Source: Thiomicrorhabdus indica
GTDB taxonomy: Bacteria; Pseudomonadota; Gammaproteobacteria; Thiomicrospirales; Thiomicrospiraceae
Reading direction: 5' to 3'
DNA: 64,000 bases
NCBI RefSeq assembly: GCF_004293625.1
Contig: NZ_CP033040.1
Location: 2,046,001 to 2,110,000, forward strand
Made by a program: the position numbers and the translations under genes. Every line of letters begins with the position of its first letter. Within the stretch, counting starts at the first letter, position 1. Below are positions 26,476 through 35,683 of the stretch, piece after piece. Below the pieces are notes generated by a model, which worked only from the letters and a program-made list of their open reading frames with translations, was not told where the DNA came from and made no database searches.

Positions 26476-26744
26476 TAGGGTCTGTTGACAATTCATAATT
26501 AGGCTCTGCTCAAACCATTTTTCGTTCCAGCAAGGCAGAAAGAGCGTGGAATAGTTATTCTATTTGAGCGAATTTCTAACACTGCTGGGGCAAAAATGGC
26601 TTGAGCCCTACGGGTTGCGCTTAAAAATGTCGCACTCTTTGTTGCTCATCGCTTATTTGGAATAACCAAACTGCGCTCTGAGCGTCGTGATTGCTGCATT
26701 TTTAAGCAGCAACAGAGTCAAGTCTGAATTGTCAACAGACCCTA
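26476..26744. mobile_element. Fold-back MITE, copy A
   Basis: A 265-bp element (26478-26742) between TA dinucleotides on both sides. Its ends are perfect 18-bp inverted repeats beginning GGGTCTGTTGACAATTCA. Inside are two long imperfect inverted repeats (CAAACCATTTTTCG with CAAAAATGGCTTG; GTTGCGCTTAAAAATG with its counterpart near the other end). It has no coding frame of its own. TA duplication fits movement by a Tc1/mariner or IS630-type transposase. Confidence 0.9.
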
Positions 26745-26926
26745 GCACTTCCTCAAATAAAACATTAAAACACAACGTTATAAATTCAGTGACTAAAGAA
26801 AATTGATGAAGAAAATTGATGAAGAAAATTGACACTAGGCAAACTCACCAATTTTATATGCTCGTTGACTGAAAAATATGCTAGTCTTGAAAGCCTGTTA
26901 AATACCTATTTTTTATGAGGTAAAGC

Positions 26927-27487
26927 ATGAAAGGCATTGTATTTTCAGAGTTTATTGAATTGGTTGAAGACAAATTCGGAATCGAAATTGCCGATACTAT
27001 TATCGAAAAATCCAATTTACCCAATCAAGGCGCTTACACTCAAGTCGGCACCTATGATCACAAGGAAATGCTCACACTGGTGACGCATTTGAGCAAAGAA
27101 ACAGGAATAGAAGTACCTGTTCTAGTACAGGCTTTTGGCGAACATTTACTCGATCGTTTCACACAGATGTATCCTCAATTCTTCACTGAAGTAAATAGTT
27201 GCTTTGCCTTCCTAGATACTATCGAAAACAAGGTCCATGTCGAAGTCAAAAAGCTCTACCCCGATGCGGAACTCCCTACATTTGATTCCAGTATTCATTC
27301 TGACTCACATATGGAATTACTGTACCAATCCAAGCGCCCTTTTTCGGCTTTAGCTTATGGTTTGATTTTAGGAAGTGCCAAATATTACGGTGAACAAATT
27401 TCGGTTGAAATGGAAGATATGTCAACCGACAATCAGACCAGAGTCTGTTTTCAACTCCGTAAAGAAGCCGTTAACACTTTGGAATAA
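26927..27487 (+). CDS. H-NOX heme nitric-oxide sensor
   Basis: 186 residues of the H-NOX (HNOB) family. The proximal heme ligand is His 104 (NKVHVEV) and the heme-propionate motif Y-x-S-x-R is Tyr 133, Ser 135, Arg 137 (LYQSKRPF). Such stand-alone bacterial H-NOX proteins bind NO and control a partner kinase coded next door, as seen here with 10 bp between the genes. It probably reports NO to metabolism, biofilm or motility circuits. The start has GAGG about 10 bases upstream. Confidence 0.93.
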   Translation: MKGIVFSEFIELVEDKFGIEIADTIIEKSNLPNQGAYTQVGTYDHKEMLTLVTHLSKETGIEVPVLVQAFGEHLLDRFTQMYPQFFTEVNSCFAFLDTIENKVHVEVKKLYPDAELPTFDSSIHSDSHMELLYQSKRPFSALAYGLILGSAKYYGEQISVEMEDMSTDNQTRVCFQLRKEAVNTLE

Positions 27488-27497
27488 CCGCTGACTT

Positions 27498-28880
27498 ATG
27501 AGCGAAAAAGACAACGTCACACTCATTTCAATTCATGAACATCAAGCCGAGATTGAAAAAATAAAAGGCTTGTATGAGCGTCGTTTTATGCGAGAAAAAA
27601 ATGCTCGCAAAGAAGCAGAAAAACTCTTAGAAAATAAATCCCTTGAACTCCACCAACGAAATGTTGAACTAGAAAACCTTGCTACTGAATTAGAAGCTCG
27701 CGTACAAGCACGCACCGAAGAATTAGAAGCTGAAAAAAATCATGCACTCGAATTATCTCGTGCGAAAAGCGATTTTGTTGCTACGATGAGTCATGAAATC
27801 CGAACACCTATCAATGGCATTATCGGAATTCTTAAACTCCTTGAAGAAGACCTTTCACAAGAAAGTGAACAGCATAACCTTGTTAATATTGCTCAGTATT
27901 CTTCCCATACTTTATTGCATATCATCAATGATATTTTGGATTTTTCTAAAATTGAATCCGGTAAATTACGCCTTGAAAACATTCCTTTTAATCTTAGGGA
28001 AACGCTTACAAAACTGATATACCCCTTTGAAAAACTAGCTTACGAAAAAAAGATTGAACTGATTTTCAAATTAGACTCCCAAATAAAAACACAAGTCATC
28101 GGAGATCCATTCAGATTAACGCAAGTACTCAATAATTTTTTAAGTAATGCGTTCAAGTTCACCGAACAAGGCAAAATTGAACTCAACATTCAGCTACAAC
28201 AGGACTGGTTAATTTTTTCGGTAGCAGACACTGGCATCGGAATCCCCGAAGAAAAACAATCAAAACTGTTTAAAGACTTCTCTCAGGTCGACACCTCAAC
28301 TTCTCGTAAATATGGCGGAACAGGTCTGGGGCTAGTCATTACCCAGCGAATTATTGAACTCATGGGTGGAGAAGTTGAGTTTGAAAGTCAAGAAGGCATG
28401 GGATCACGCTTTTTTATGCAAATTCCTTACCGGCCGGTAGAAAATAAAAAACTTCAGAACTCTGAACACTCGCCTGAAAACAGTCATCATCAAACCAATA
28501 AACCGCTACGATTATTGCTAGTGGATGACAATCAAGTAAATCGTTTAGTCGGCCAAAAGCTTCTCTCTCGCCTTGGCCATCATGTAGATTGCGCAGAAGA
28601 CGGTTTTTCGGCGATTGATATAATGAAAAGTCAAAATACATTTTATGATTTGATTTTTATGGATATCCAAATGCCTGACCTCAATGGCTATGAAACCACA
28701 CAAATCCTTCGCAAAGAAAATATTCAAATTCCAATTATTGCACTGACTGCCAACACCTCAAATGAAGACAGACAGATGGCGAAAGAATCTGGAATGGATG
28801 ATTTTCTGAGCAAACCTTTTCAACTGAAAGATATTGAAAACTTGCTGAATGAAAAGTACCCACGTAACTTAAACAGTTAA
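27498..28880 (+). CDS. Hybrid histidine kinase paired with H-NOX (HnoK-like)
   Basis: 460 residues. There is no membrane segment or sensor domain; residues about 12-88 form a coiled coil. The HisKA box has His 99 (ATMSHEIRTP), followed by an HATPase domain with its N box (LNNFLSNAFKF), DTGIGIP and GGTGLGL, and a C-terminal receiver domain with phospho-Asp 389 (IFMDIQMP). H-NOX bound to NO usually inhibits such kinases. The final output protein is not encoded nearby. A full palindrome copy codes for the YRPVE linker between kinase and receiver. Confidence 0.93.
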   Translation: MSEKDNVTLISIHEHQAEIEKIKGLYERRFMREKNARKEAEKLLENKSLELHQRNVELENLATELEARVQARTEELEAEKNHALELSRAKSDFVATMSHEIRTPINGIIGILKLLEEDLSQESEQHNLVNIAQYSSHTLLHIINDILDFSKIESGKLRLENIPFNLRETLTKLIYPFEKLAYEKKIELIFKLDSQIKTQVIGDPFRLTQVLNNFLSNAFKFTEQGKIELNIQLQQDWLIFSVADTGIGIPEEKQSKLFKDFSQVDTSTSRKYGGTGLGLVITQRIIELMGGEVEFESQEGMGSRFFMQIPYRPVENKKLQNSEHSPENSHHQTNKPLRLLLVDDNQVNRLVGQKLLSRLGHHVDCAEDGFSAIDIMKSQNTFYDLIFMDIQMPDLNGYETTQILRKENIQIPIIALTANTSNEDRQMAKESGMDDFLSKPFQLKDIENLLNEKYPRNLNS

Positions 28881-29163
28881 CCTTCTATTTGCTGAACGCA
28901 TCCTTTATTCAGGAACCACACTTCTTCGGAATACCTAAAAAGCATAAACAGATCCTACAGCATCAATAGTGAACAAGATGCTTACCACCGATGAATCTAT
29001 CCACAGCCTTTGAAGATACTAATTATCACAAATACTGTAACAATGAATTTCAATCTACTCTGATTATCTGTGCGTTTCAAACGTTTAACATTTACTAATT
29101 CATTTGAAAATGATATTCAAGAATTACGCCTTCAACAACTAACCCCAAAAGAGTTAATTAAAA

Positions 29164-29988
29164 ATGACAGAGAAAACTACCCGGCCGGTAAAACGCCAGC
29201 CCGTCTTATTTATTCCGCACGGTGCTGGTCCATGCTTTTTTATGGACTGGAATCCTCCTCACATTTGGTACGGCATGGCAGACTTTCTTCGAAATATCGC
29301 CAACACATTAACTGAAAAACCCAAGGCAATTTTAATCGTTTCTGGTCACTGGCAGAGTGCTGACTTCCGCATTACAGCCAGCTCAAATATGGAATTGATT
29401 TATGATTATTTTGGATTTCCTGCGCACACTTACGAGTTAACCTACCCTGCCTCGGGTGACCCCTTGTTAGCCAAAAAAGTCAAAAATTGTCTCAATCAAG
29501 CGGGTATAAAAAATGAATTGTATAATCAGAGAGGTTTTGATCATGGGGTATTTATTCCATTGAAACTGATGTTCCCAGACGCTGAAATACCAGTGGTGCA
29601 ATTATCGCTAAAGAACGACCTAGACCCATCTGCTCACTTTGAAGCTGGTTCTGCTTTAAGCAAATTACGCGATGAAGGAGTATTAATTATCGGGAGTGGC
29701 ATGAGCTTTCATAATATGGCTGGCTATGGAGACGATCGTTTCAGCAGACCTTCTGAATTATTTGATGATTGGCTGACGCAAACTCTAAATAGCCCAGAAT
29801 TACAGCGTCAAGACGCGCTAAAAAATTGGACACAAGCACCGCATGCTCGTGATTGTCACCCCTTACATGCTGAAGAACATCTACTCCCTCTGATGGTCGT
29901 TGCAGGTGCTGCCGGACAAGACACTGGAAAAAAGATTTTCTCTGAACAAATACTGAAAACTCAACTCTCAGCCTTTCAGTTTGGTTAA
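29164..29988 (+). CDS. LigB-type extradiol dioxygenase, DODA/YgiD-like
   Basis: 274 residues of the class III extradiol dioxygenase family. Metal-site and catalytic histidines are seen in PHGAGPCFF, VSGHWQS, FDHGVFIPL and HAEEHLLPL. YgiD of E. coli opens the ring of DOPA; the real substrate here is unknown. The 9-bp palindrome core lies six codons after the start, giving TRPVKR. The gene stands alone, 280 bp from the kinase gene. Confidence 0.88.
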   Translation: MTEKTTRPVKRQPVLFIPHGAGPCFFMDWNPPHIWYGMADFLRNIANTLTEKPKAILIVSGHWQSADFRITASSNMELIYDYFGFPAHTYELTYPASGDPLLAKKVKNCLNQAGIKNELYNQRGFDHGVFIPLKLMFPDAEIPVVQLSLKNDLDPSAHFEAGSALSKLRDEGVLIIGSGMSFHNMAGYGDDRFSRPSELFDDWLTQTLNSPELQRQDALKNWTQAPHARDCHPLHAEEHLLPLMVVAGAAGQDTGKKIFSEQILKTQLSAFQFG

Positions 29989-30196
29989 AACCCATTAAGA
30001 GCTAGACTTGAGAATTAAAAAAACAACATGCCGTTAAGCTTTCTAATCACCAATCACTATTAAACTATCGCTTACATTGACTTCACAATCTCTGATGCAA
30101 TTGTGATTCCAGTTATCCTAGAGCTTTAAAATTGTCCTGAATTTCTTAATCAACGTTGCGTTATTGACTGACAAATCATTAAAAACGACTCTAACT

Positions 30197-30820
30197 TTAT
30201 TTGTTTAATTGAATCTCAACTTCCTTATCACCGTAGTAAATATAAGCACGGTTATAAGGTAGTGGAGATTTTTCATGGCAATTTAACACTACCCAAGAAT
30301 GAAAATTAGGCCTAGCAAAGCCGCACCAGTGATGACGTTGTTCAAAATCATCAGCCGGGTCTGGATTAGGGATATACTTACAAGGATTTCGAATTGACTC
30401 TATGAGCAAAGTATTTAATTCTGAGTCTTGCTCAATTTCAGGGTGAACTTCTAAAGCAATGCACCTTTCATTATCACTGCATGGGTGAGCATTAAGAACA
30501 TACTTATAACTTACCGGTCTACAAATGCTCGTAACCATCGTAGGTGTTAGCAATCGGGATTGTTTAGCGTCACACAACTCCCCTTTTTTCGGTACTTTTG
30601 CAGGACAGGAATGCCATTTTTGGTCAAAAATACCCGAGTTATTAACTTCAACATTGCGCTGAAACCTGTCAACGAGAGCATATTTGTATGCATCAGCAGT
30701 ACAAGCTCTAACTTCGTTTGGCCATTGCAATAATGTCGGTGTATCAATAAATGCAGGAAAGTTAGCCGCATGAATTGCATGAGATAACAACATCATTCCT
30801 AAAACATTGAAGGTTTTCAT
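30197..30820 (-). CDS. Exported cysteine-rich protein of unknown function
   Basis: 207 residues with a short signal peptide (cleavage after about AIHA). The mature part holds nine cysteines, enough for four disulfides plus one, and ends in a beta-rich stretch. I do not recognise the family. The segment beginning PWPNEV-like near the start and CRPVSYKYV in the middle are its best search handles. It is probably periplasmic or secreted. There are no operon partners. Confidence 0.6.
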   Translation of the reverse strand: MKTFNVLGMMLLSHAIHAANFPAFIDTPTLLQWPNEVRACTADAYKYALVDRFQRNVEVNNSGIFDQKWHSCPAKVPKKGELCDAKQSRLLTPTMVTSICRPVSYKYVLNAHPCSDNERCIALEVHPEIEQDSELNTLLIESIRNPCKYIPNPDPADDFEQRHHWCGFARPNFHSWVVLNCHEKSPLPYNRAYIYYGDKEVEIQLNK

Positions 30821-31262
30821 TGATCGCTCACTCTCTATGACAGAGTTTAAGAATTATTTTGTTAGATCGTAACTTACTGATTTTCTGATGAGTCAATTTA
30901 ACAAATGATTAAGCTAGTAAGTAGATTGCAGATGAACGAGATCCATTATTGAATGCACAAAAATTCAGTAAACTCAAAAATTAGAAAGGATGCTCTTCTT
31001 CACAGAAGAACGGATAATGATAAGTTTGCCCGTAAAATAGACAGAAATTGAAAGCTCAGAAACAAAAAAGCCGGACTTTAAGCGTTTGATTTTTGTATTG
31101 TTTAACATCGAAACACGATACTCATTGTGATATTCAAAGAATACTCATTAGGATACTCAAAAAATACTCACAATCAACATTATTAGCTGTTTGTGTCTCT
31201 TTGTTTAAATTGGCATAAAAGACAGGCAAAACCCAGTAAGCACGCGGATTTCAGGCATAAAA
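30821..31262. other. Long intergenic region with a phased heptamer array
   Basis: No coding frame is supported. Five copies of ATAYTCA begin at 31118, 31130, 31141, 31153 and 31164, so they alternate 12 and 11 bp apart; two complete 23-bp units and part of a third make this a tandem repeat. The array lies downstream of tRNA-Ser and upstream of the exported Cys-rich gene. Confidence 0.7.
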
Positions 31263-31287
31263 AAAGGGTTCCGATTTGGAACCCTTT
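31263..31287 (-). terminator. Terminator of tRNA-Ser
   Basis: AAAGGGTTCC pairs with GGAACCCTTT (10 bp) across a 5-base loop, followed on the minus strand by a T run. It directly follows the tRNA gene. Confidence 0.88.
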
Positions 31288-31295
31288 GTAAATAG

Positions 31296-31386
31296 TGGCG
31301 GATAGCGAGGGATTCGAACCCTCGAAGGGCGATTAACCCTTACACACTTTCCAGGCGTGCGCCTTCAACCGCTCAGCCAGCTATCC
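31296..31386 (-). tRNA. tRNA-Ser (anticodon GGA)
   Basis: A 91-base tRNA of the long-variable-arm type on the minus strand. The acceptor stem pairs GGATAGC with GCTATCC, the anticodon loop reads CTGGAAA giving anticodon GGA (codons UCC/UCU), the variable arm forms its own hairpin, the T arm has GGTTCGAATCC, and CCA is encoded at the 3' end. No integrase lies beside it. Confidence 0.97.
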
Positions 31387-31530
31387 TTTAATTGTGGCGG
31401 ATTATAAAGGCTTAAAGCGCAGGTGTCTAGTTCAAAGATAAATTTCACGAACGATATTCATTTTAGCCTCTTGGAAAACCCTCAACTGCCCCTCTATAAC
31501 CCTACCGGCCGGTAAATATCTTGGAGATAA

Positions 31531-31555
31531 AAAAACCGGCTTTAAAGCCGGTTTT
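31531..31555 (-). terminator. Terminator downstream of the GlcG/HbpS-like gene
   Basis: AAACCGGCTT pairs with AAGCCGGTTT, followed on the minus strand by a run of T. It lies 25 bp past the gene's stop. Confidence 0.85.
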
Positions 31556-31580
31556 AATAAAGCATGGCTAATAGAAATTC

Positions 31581-32078
31581 TTACATCATTTCTAAATCAT
31601 CTTGAACCGATTCAATTCCTTTAATCGCACAAGCTTCATCATCCATACCATCGGGTGCTCCACTGACACCGACGGCACCATACAATTTACCGCCTGCTTG
31701 AATCGGAGCAGAACCTGCCATAAAGGCTAAACCTTCTCCCATTGTCTGCAATGGACTGTTTGCACGATCACCCAATTGTGAACCTTTTACGTTGAACATC
31801 ACTGAGGTGTAAGCTTTTTTCGCACTGATTGAGTAGGAAACTGGAGGTGCAATGGTGTCACGCATTTGCACTTGAGGAATTCCGTTGCGATCCACGACTG
31901 TGACGCTGATTGGAATCCCTTTTTCACGGCACGCTTCAATGGTTGCTTTTGCAATGGTATTTGCAACATCCATACTGAGACGGGCAACATTAACCGCCAT
32001 TGGTTCTTCCGCATAGACAGGCATAGCACTCGCTGCCATTAAAACTGAAGCCATCAAGGTTTTTTTCATTGCTTTCAT
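31581..32078 (-). CDS. Exported GlcG/HbpS-family protein
   Basis: 165 residues with a signal peptide (cleavage near VYAEE, about residue 24) and one GlcG/HbpS domain (about 30-160; SVTVVDRNG and GAVGVSGA are typical). HbpS of Streptomyces binds heme and degraded heme; other members are of unknown role. Start ATG 32078 has AGGAG. It stands next to the efflux operon but has its own terminator, so it is likely a separate unit. Confidence 0.85.
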   Translation of the reverse strand: MKAMKKTLMASVLMAASAMPVYAEEPMAVNVARLSMDVANTIAKATIEACREKGIPISVTVVDRNGIPQVQMRDTIAPPVSYSISAKKAYTSVMFNVKGSQLGDRANSPLQTMGEGLAFMAGSAPIQAGGKLYGAVGVSGAPDGMDDEACAIKGIESVQDDLEMM

Positions 32079-32233
32079 CCTAATTCTCCTAGGAAAGTTT
32101 CATAGAGAGTTTTTACAGGTGCATAAACTTTGCACAGGTTCGAGTATAAGAAATTTACCGGCCGGTAGGGATTGGAGTATTTAATTTATTGATTAACTAA
32201 ATTTATTGAAAGCCATAAATAATAGGTATAAAA

Positions 32234-32261
32234 AAACCGAGACAATGATTTGCCTCGGTTT
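32234..32261 (-). terminator. Terminator of the RND efflux operon
   Basis: AAACCGAG pairs with CTCGGTTT, with a T run on the minus-strand side. It lies about 65 bp after the stop of the RND permease gene. Confidence 0.82.
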
Positions 32262-32324
32262 CAACGTTCACCTCGCCAGTAAAAATTCGTTACCGGCCGG
32301 TGAAGTTTCAATGATTTATCTTAA

Positions 32325-35300
32325 TCAATTTTCTCGATTAAAGACCGCTTGCTGCCGAGCACGCTCTTCTTCTTGTTTAACACCGCCATGCCACTGCCAG
32401 ATGTAGTACATCAATGGAATGACTAACAAGGTTAGAACCGTTGAAGACAAAGTTCCAAAAATCAGTGCAACGGCCAGACCACCAAATACTGGGTCGGTAA
32501 TCATAATCATTGACCCGAAAATAATCGCCAATGCCGTCAATAATATTGGACGGAAACGAACTTTTCCTGCCTCAATGACCGCATCTTTAAGTGAACGCCC
32601 TTCAGCGCGATACTCAAGAATAAAGTCAATCAATAGCAGTGAGTTCCGCACCACAATCCCAGCCAAGGCAATCACCCCTATCATCGAGGTGGCCGTAAAG
32701 GCTTGTTCAGTCACCCAGTGTCCAGGGAACACTCCTATCATTGTGAGAGGAATTGCCCCCATAACGATCACCGGCATCATGAAGGATTTATAGTATCCAA
32801 CCAAAATCAGGTAGATGAAAATCAAAGCAACGATGAAAGCCGATCCCATATCGCGGAATACATCCAAAGTCAGGCGCATTTCACCGCCCCATAACAAGGT
32901 GTAATCCATCACGTCTTTTGGCTGCGCTTCAACAAAACCAAGGTTTGCGGTATGGAAGGTCACACCGGAGTTTTCCAGCTTAACACCATCCAACATTGAA
33001 TCCAAAGTTAGAACAGAGTACACCGGACTTGATTGGAGCAATTCACCACCCACCATCACCATGCGGTGCTGGTCACGGGAAATGACAGGCTTGGATTGAG
33101 CCTTCTGTTCTATGGTCGCAATCGCAGATAGTGGAACAGGAGAACCTGAGCGCGATTTAACACGAAGCGACATGAGCTGCTCAGCTACTGTACGCTCACT
33201 TCTAGGGAGGCGTACAATAATGTCCACAGGTTCTTTCACATTATCTAAATGCATGTAACCTAGCTCAAAGCCATTAATGTAATCACGAAGCATTTTGCTG
33301 ACATGCGCAGGAACCACACCCAACAAGTTCGCCTGTTCACGATCGATATTGATTTCATAAATCGTGGCATCTTCAGTCACAGAATCATCAACATTAATCA
33401 AGCCATAAACTTGGTCAAACTTGGTACGGACTTCTAAGGCAGCTTCACGTAACTTGTCATAGTCCGGACCATAAAGTTCCGCCATGATTTGCGTTGTTAC
33501 TGGAGGTCCTGGAGGCGTTTCATACAATTTAATATTCGCATCCGGAAAAGACTTTCGGATCTTCATGAGTGCTTGGTTAAAATTCTGGACAATCTCATGT
33601 GAAGAAACCGAACGCTGAGCTTTATTGACCAAGTTCACGCGAATTTGCGCAAAGTTTGCCCCCTGTTTAATCAAATCACCACGAACTAAAGCGGCAAAAT
33701 CAATTGGCGCATGATCACCCAAATAAACACTGTAATCAGTCACAAATTGCGTTTCAGACAACATGGCTCCCACATGACGCACTACGCGGTCCGTTGCTTC
33801 AAGTGCCGTGCCTTCAGGCATATCAACTTGAACCAAGAAGGTGGATGTATTGTCGTAAGGCAACATCTTAACTTCAACACCGGCTGGGTGAAGAGGATTG
33901 TTCATGCCGTCATCACGCATAAACTGCAATGCGGGTTGCATCATCGATGCAATCAAAGTTCCTAGAACCACTAACAGGAAAATATTACGTTTGGTCCGTG
34001 ATTCAATTAATGGAACAATCGATTTCACATAAAGTTTTTGCATCCAATCTTCTTTATGAACATGAACAGATTCCATGCTCTGGCGCGCTTGCATTTCTTT
34101 AATGGCTTTTTTGCCCAAGAATCGATACGCAACATAAGGCACCAAAATATAGGCAATCACCAAAGAAGCAATCATTGCAACGGGCACGTTAAATGGAATC
34201 GGTGCCATGAACGGTCCCATCATTCCCGTTACGAACAGCATTGGAATAAATGCCAAAATAACCGCAATGGTCGCGACATTCGTTGGATTACCAATTTCGT
34301 TGGTTGCGTTTATCAACACTTCATCAAACTTTTCTGGGTCAAATCCATCATGAATATGTCGGTGAATGTTCTCAATAACAACAATCGCAGCATCCACCAA
34401 AAGTCCGAGCGATAAAATAAGAGCAAACAACGTGATTCGGTTAATGGTTTGTTCGGCAATTAAACCAATGAACAACACCACAAACAGAATCAAAGGAACC
34501 GTCAAGGTCACAATGCTTGCTTCGCGCCAACCAAGAAACAGTACCAAAATAATAATGACGGAACCCACAGCGATGCCTAAATGCTCAACCAACAGATTCA
34601 CAGCAGCATTCGCTTTTTCACCATCATTACGGGTGACGACAACATCGACATTAGCAGGCAAAACAGAACGCTTAAGCTCTTCCATTTGCGAAAGAACTAA
34701 GTTGGCAACTTCAACCGCATTTGTTCCTGGTTTTTTTGCCAAGGTAATGGTGACAGCCGCTTGCTCGCCATGACTTCTTTCAGCTGCATTAGGTCCAAAA
34801 CCGATTCGCGTAAAGCTTTCTGATTCTTTTGGCCCGTCTTCAATCGTTGCAATATCTTTTAGATAAAGCAAACGACCATTCTCAGAACCGATGACAATGT
34901 CACCGACTTCTTTGGCATTACCTAAAAAGCCATTGACGCGTACCAAACGGTTTTCGTTGTTATTGACCAAAGCACCGACTGGAACAGAAACGTTTGACCC
35001 TTCGAGCATATCGCTAATCTGATCTAGCGAAAGCCCAGTCAAAGCAATTTTCTGAGCATCCAGCCAAACATTAATCGCACGCTCTTTACCTCCGACTACC
35101 TCTGTAAAAGAAACACCAGGGATATTGCGCAAATTCTCAACTAAACGGAGAGAAATATCGCGTAAATCATAGCCTGAAATTTCACTTGAGGTCACCGACA
35201 AAGTCATGATCGGTACATCATCAACATTGATAGGTTTTACCAGAGGTTGTTGCGTTCCCGGCGGCATCTTATCCATGTTCTGCATCAGCTGGTTATAGAC

Positions 35301-35678
35301 CTTCACCAAAGAATCCACTTGGTTTTGCCCTACATCAAACTGTACCGTCACCACCCCAAAATCATTCGCTGCATAACCAAAAGTATGTTTCACTCCCGGC
35401 AAGGCAGACATAATGGTTTCAAGTGGCTTAACCACCATGTTTTCCACTTCTTGAGGTGTTGCACCACCTTTTGGAACAATAATATTGGCCGCTGGCACAA
35501 CAATTTGTGGGTTATATTCACGTGGGGTAATTAAATACGACAGAATCCCTGCAAGTGTTACCGCAATCATAATCATCATCGTGATTTTTGAATGGATAAA
35601 CACTTTGGCAAGTTTTCCAGCAATATTCAGTTTCGCCTCTTTATTTTCAGGCATATCAGGAGATTGCTGCATAGACAT
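32325..35678 (-). CDS. RND-family efflux permease
   Basis: 1117 residues with the RND plan: one N-terminal membrane helix (about 28-50), two large periplasmic loops, and two bundles of membrane helices (about 365-560 and 945-1100). The TM4 acidic motif reads LLVDAAIVVIENI, so the proton-relay Asp is present. It is the inner-membrane pump of a tripartite system whose other two parts are encoded upstream. Substrate is not predictable: HAE-type or a related branch rather than clearly a metal exporter. It begins 6 bp after the fusion-protein gene, with GGGAG as ribosome site. Confidence 0.92.
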   Translation of the reverse strand: MSMQQSPDMPENKEAKLNIAGKLAKVFIHSKITMMIMIAVTLAGILSYLITPREYNPQIVVPAANIIVPKGGATPQEVENMVVKPLETIMSALPGVKHTFGYAANDFGVVTVQFDVGQNQVDSLVKVYNQLMQNMDKMPPGTQQPLVKPINVDDVPIMTLSVTSSEISGYDLRDISLRLVENLRNIPGVSFTEVVGGKERAINVWLDAQKIALTGLSLDQISDMLEGSNVSVPVGALVNNNENRLVRVNGFLGNAKEVGDIVIGSENGRLLYLKDIATIEDGPKESESFTRIGFGPNAAERSHGEQAAVTITLAKKPGTNAVEVANLVLSQMEELKRSVLPANVDVVVTRNDGEKANAAVNLLVEHLGIAVGSVIIILVLFLGWREASIVTLTVPLILFVVLFIGLIAEQTINRITLFALILSLGLLVDAAIVVIENIHRHIHDGFDPEKFDEVLINATNEIGNPTNVATIAVILAFIPMLFVTGMMGPFMAPIPFNVPVAMIASLVIAYILVPYVAYRFLGKKAIKEMQARQSMESVHVHKEDWMQKLYVKSIVPLIESRTKRNIFLLVVLGTLIASMMQPALQFMRDDGMNNPLHPAGVEVKMLPYDNTSTFLVQVDMPEGTALEATDRVVRHVGAMLSETQFVTDYSVYLGDHAPIDFAALVRGDLIKQGANFAQIRVNLVNKAQRSVSSHEIVQNFNQALMKIRKSFPDANIKLYETPPGPPVTTQIMAELYGPDYDKLREAALEVRTKFDQVYGLINVDDSVTEDATIYEINIDREQANLLGVVPAHVSKMLRDYINGFELGYMHLDNVKEPVDIIVRLPRSERTVAEQLMSLRVKSRSGSPVPLSAIATIEQKAQSKPVISRDQHRMVMVGGELLQSSPVYSVLTLDSMLDGVKLENSGVTFHTANLGFVEAQPKDVMDYTLLWGGEMRLTLDVFRDMGSAFIVALIFIYLILVGYYKSFMMPVIVMGAIPLTMIGVFPGHWVTEQAFTATSMIGVIALAGIVVRNSLLLIDFILEYRAEGRSLKDAVIEAGKVRFRPILLTALAIIFGSMIMITDPVFGGLAVALIFGTLSSTVLTLLVIPLMYYIWQWHGGVKQEEERARQQAVFNREN

Positions 35679-35683
35679 CCGGC

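Noticed and set aside
26476-26744. MITE considered as a structured non-coding RNA
   Set aside because: TA duplications, terminal inverted repeats and three dispersed copies are better explained by transposition.
31296-31386. tRNA-Ser as the attachment site of an island
   Set aside because: No integrase next to it and core-type genes on both sides; no duplicated 3' tRNA end seen.
32419-32793. Plus-strand open frames inside the RND permease gene
   Set aside because: They are antisense shadows of a long, well-conserved coding region with no ribosome site.
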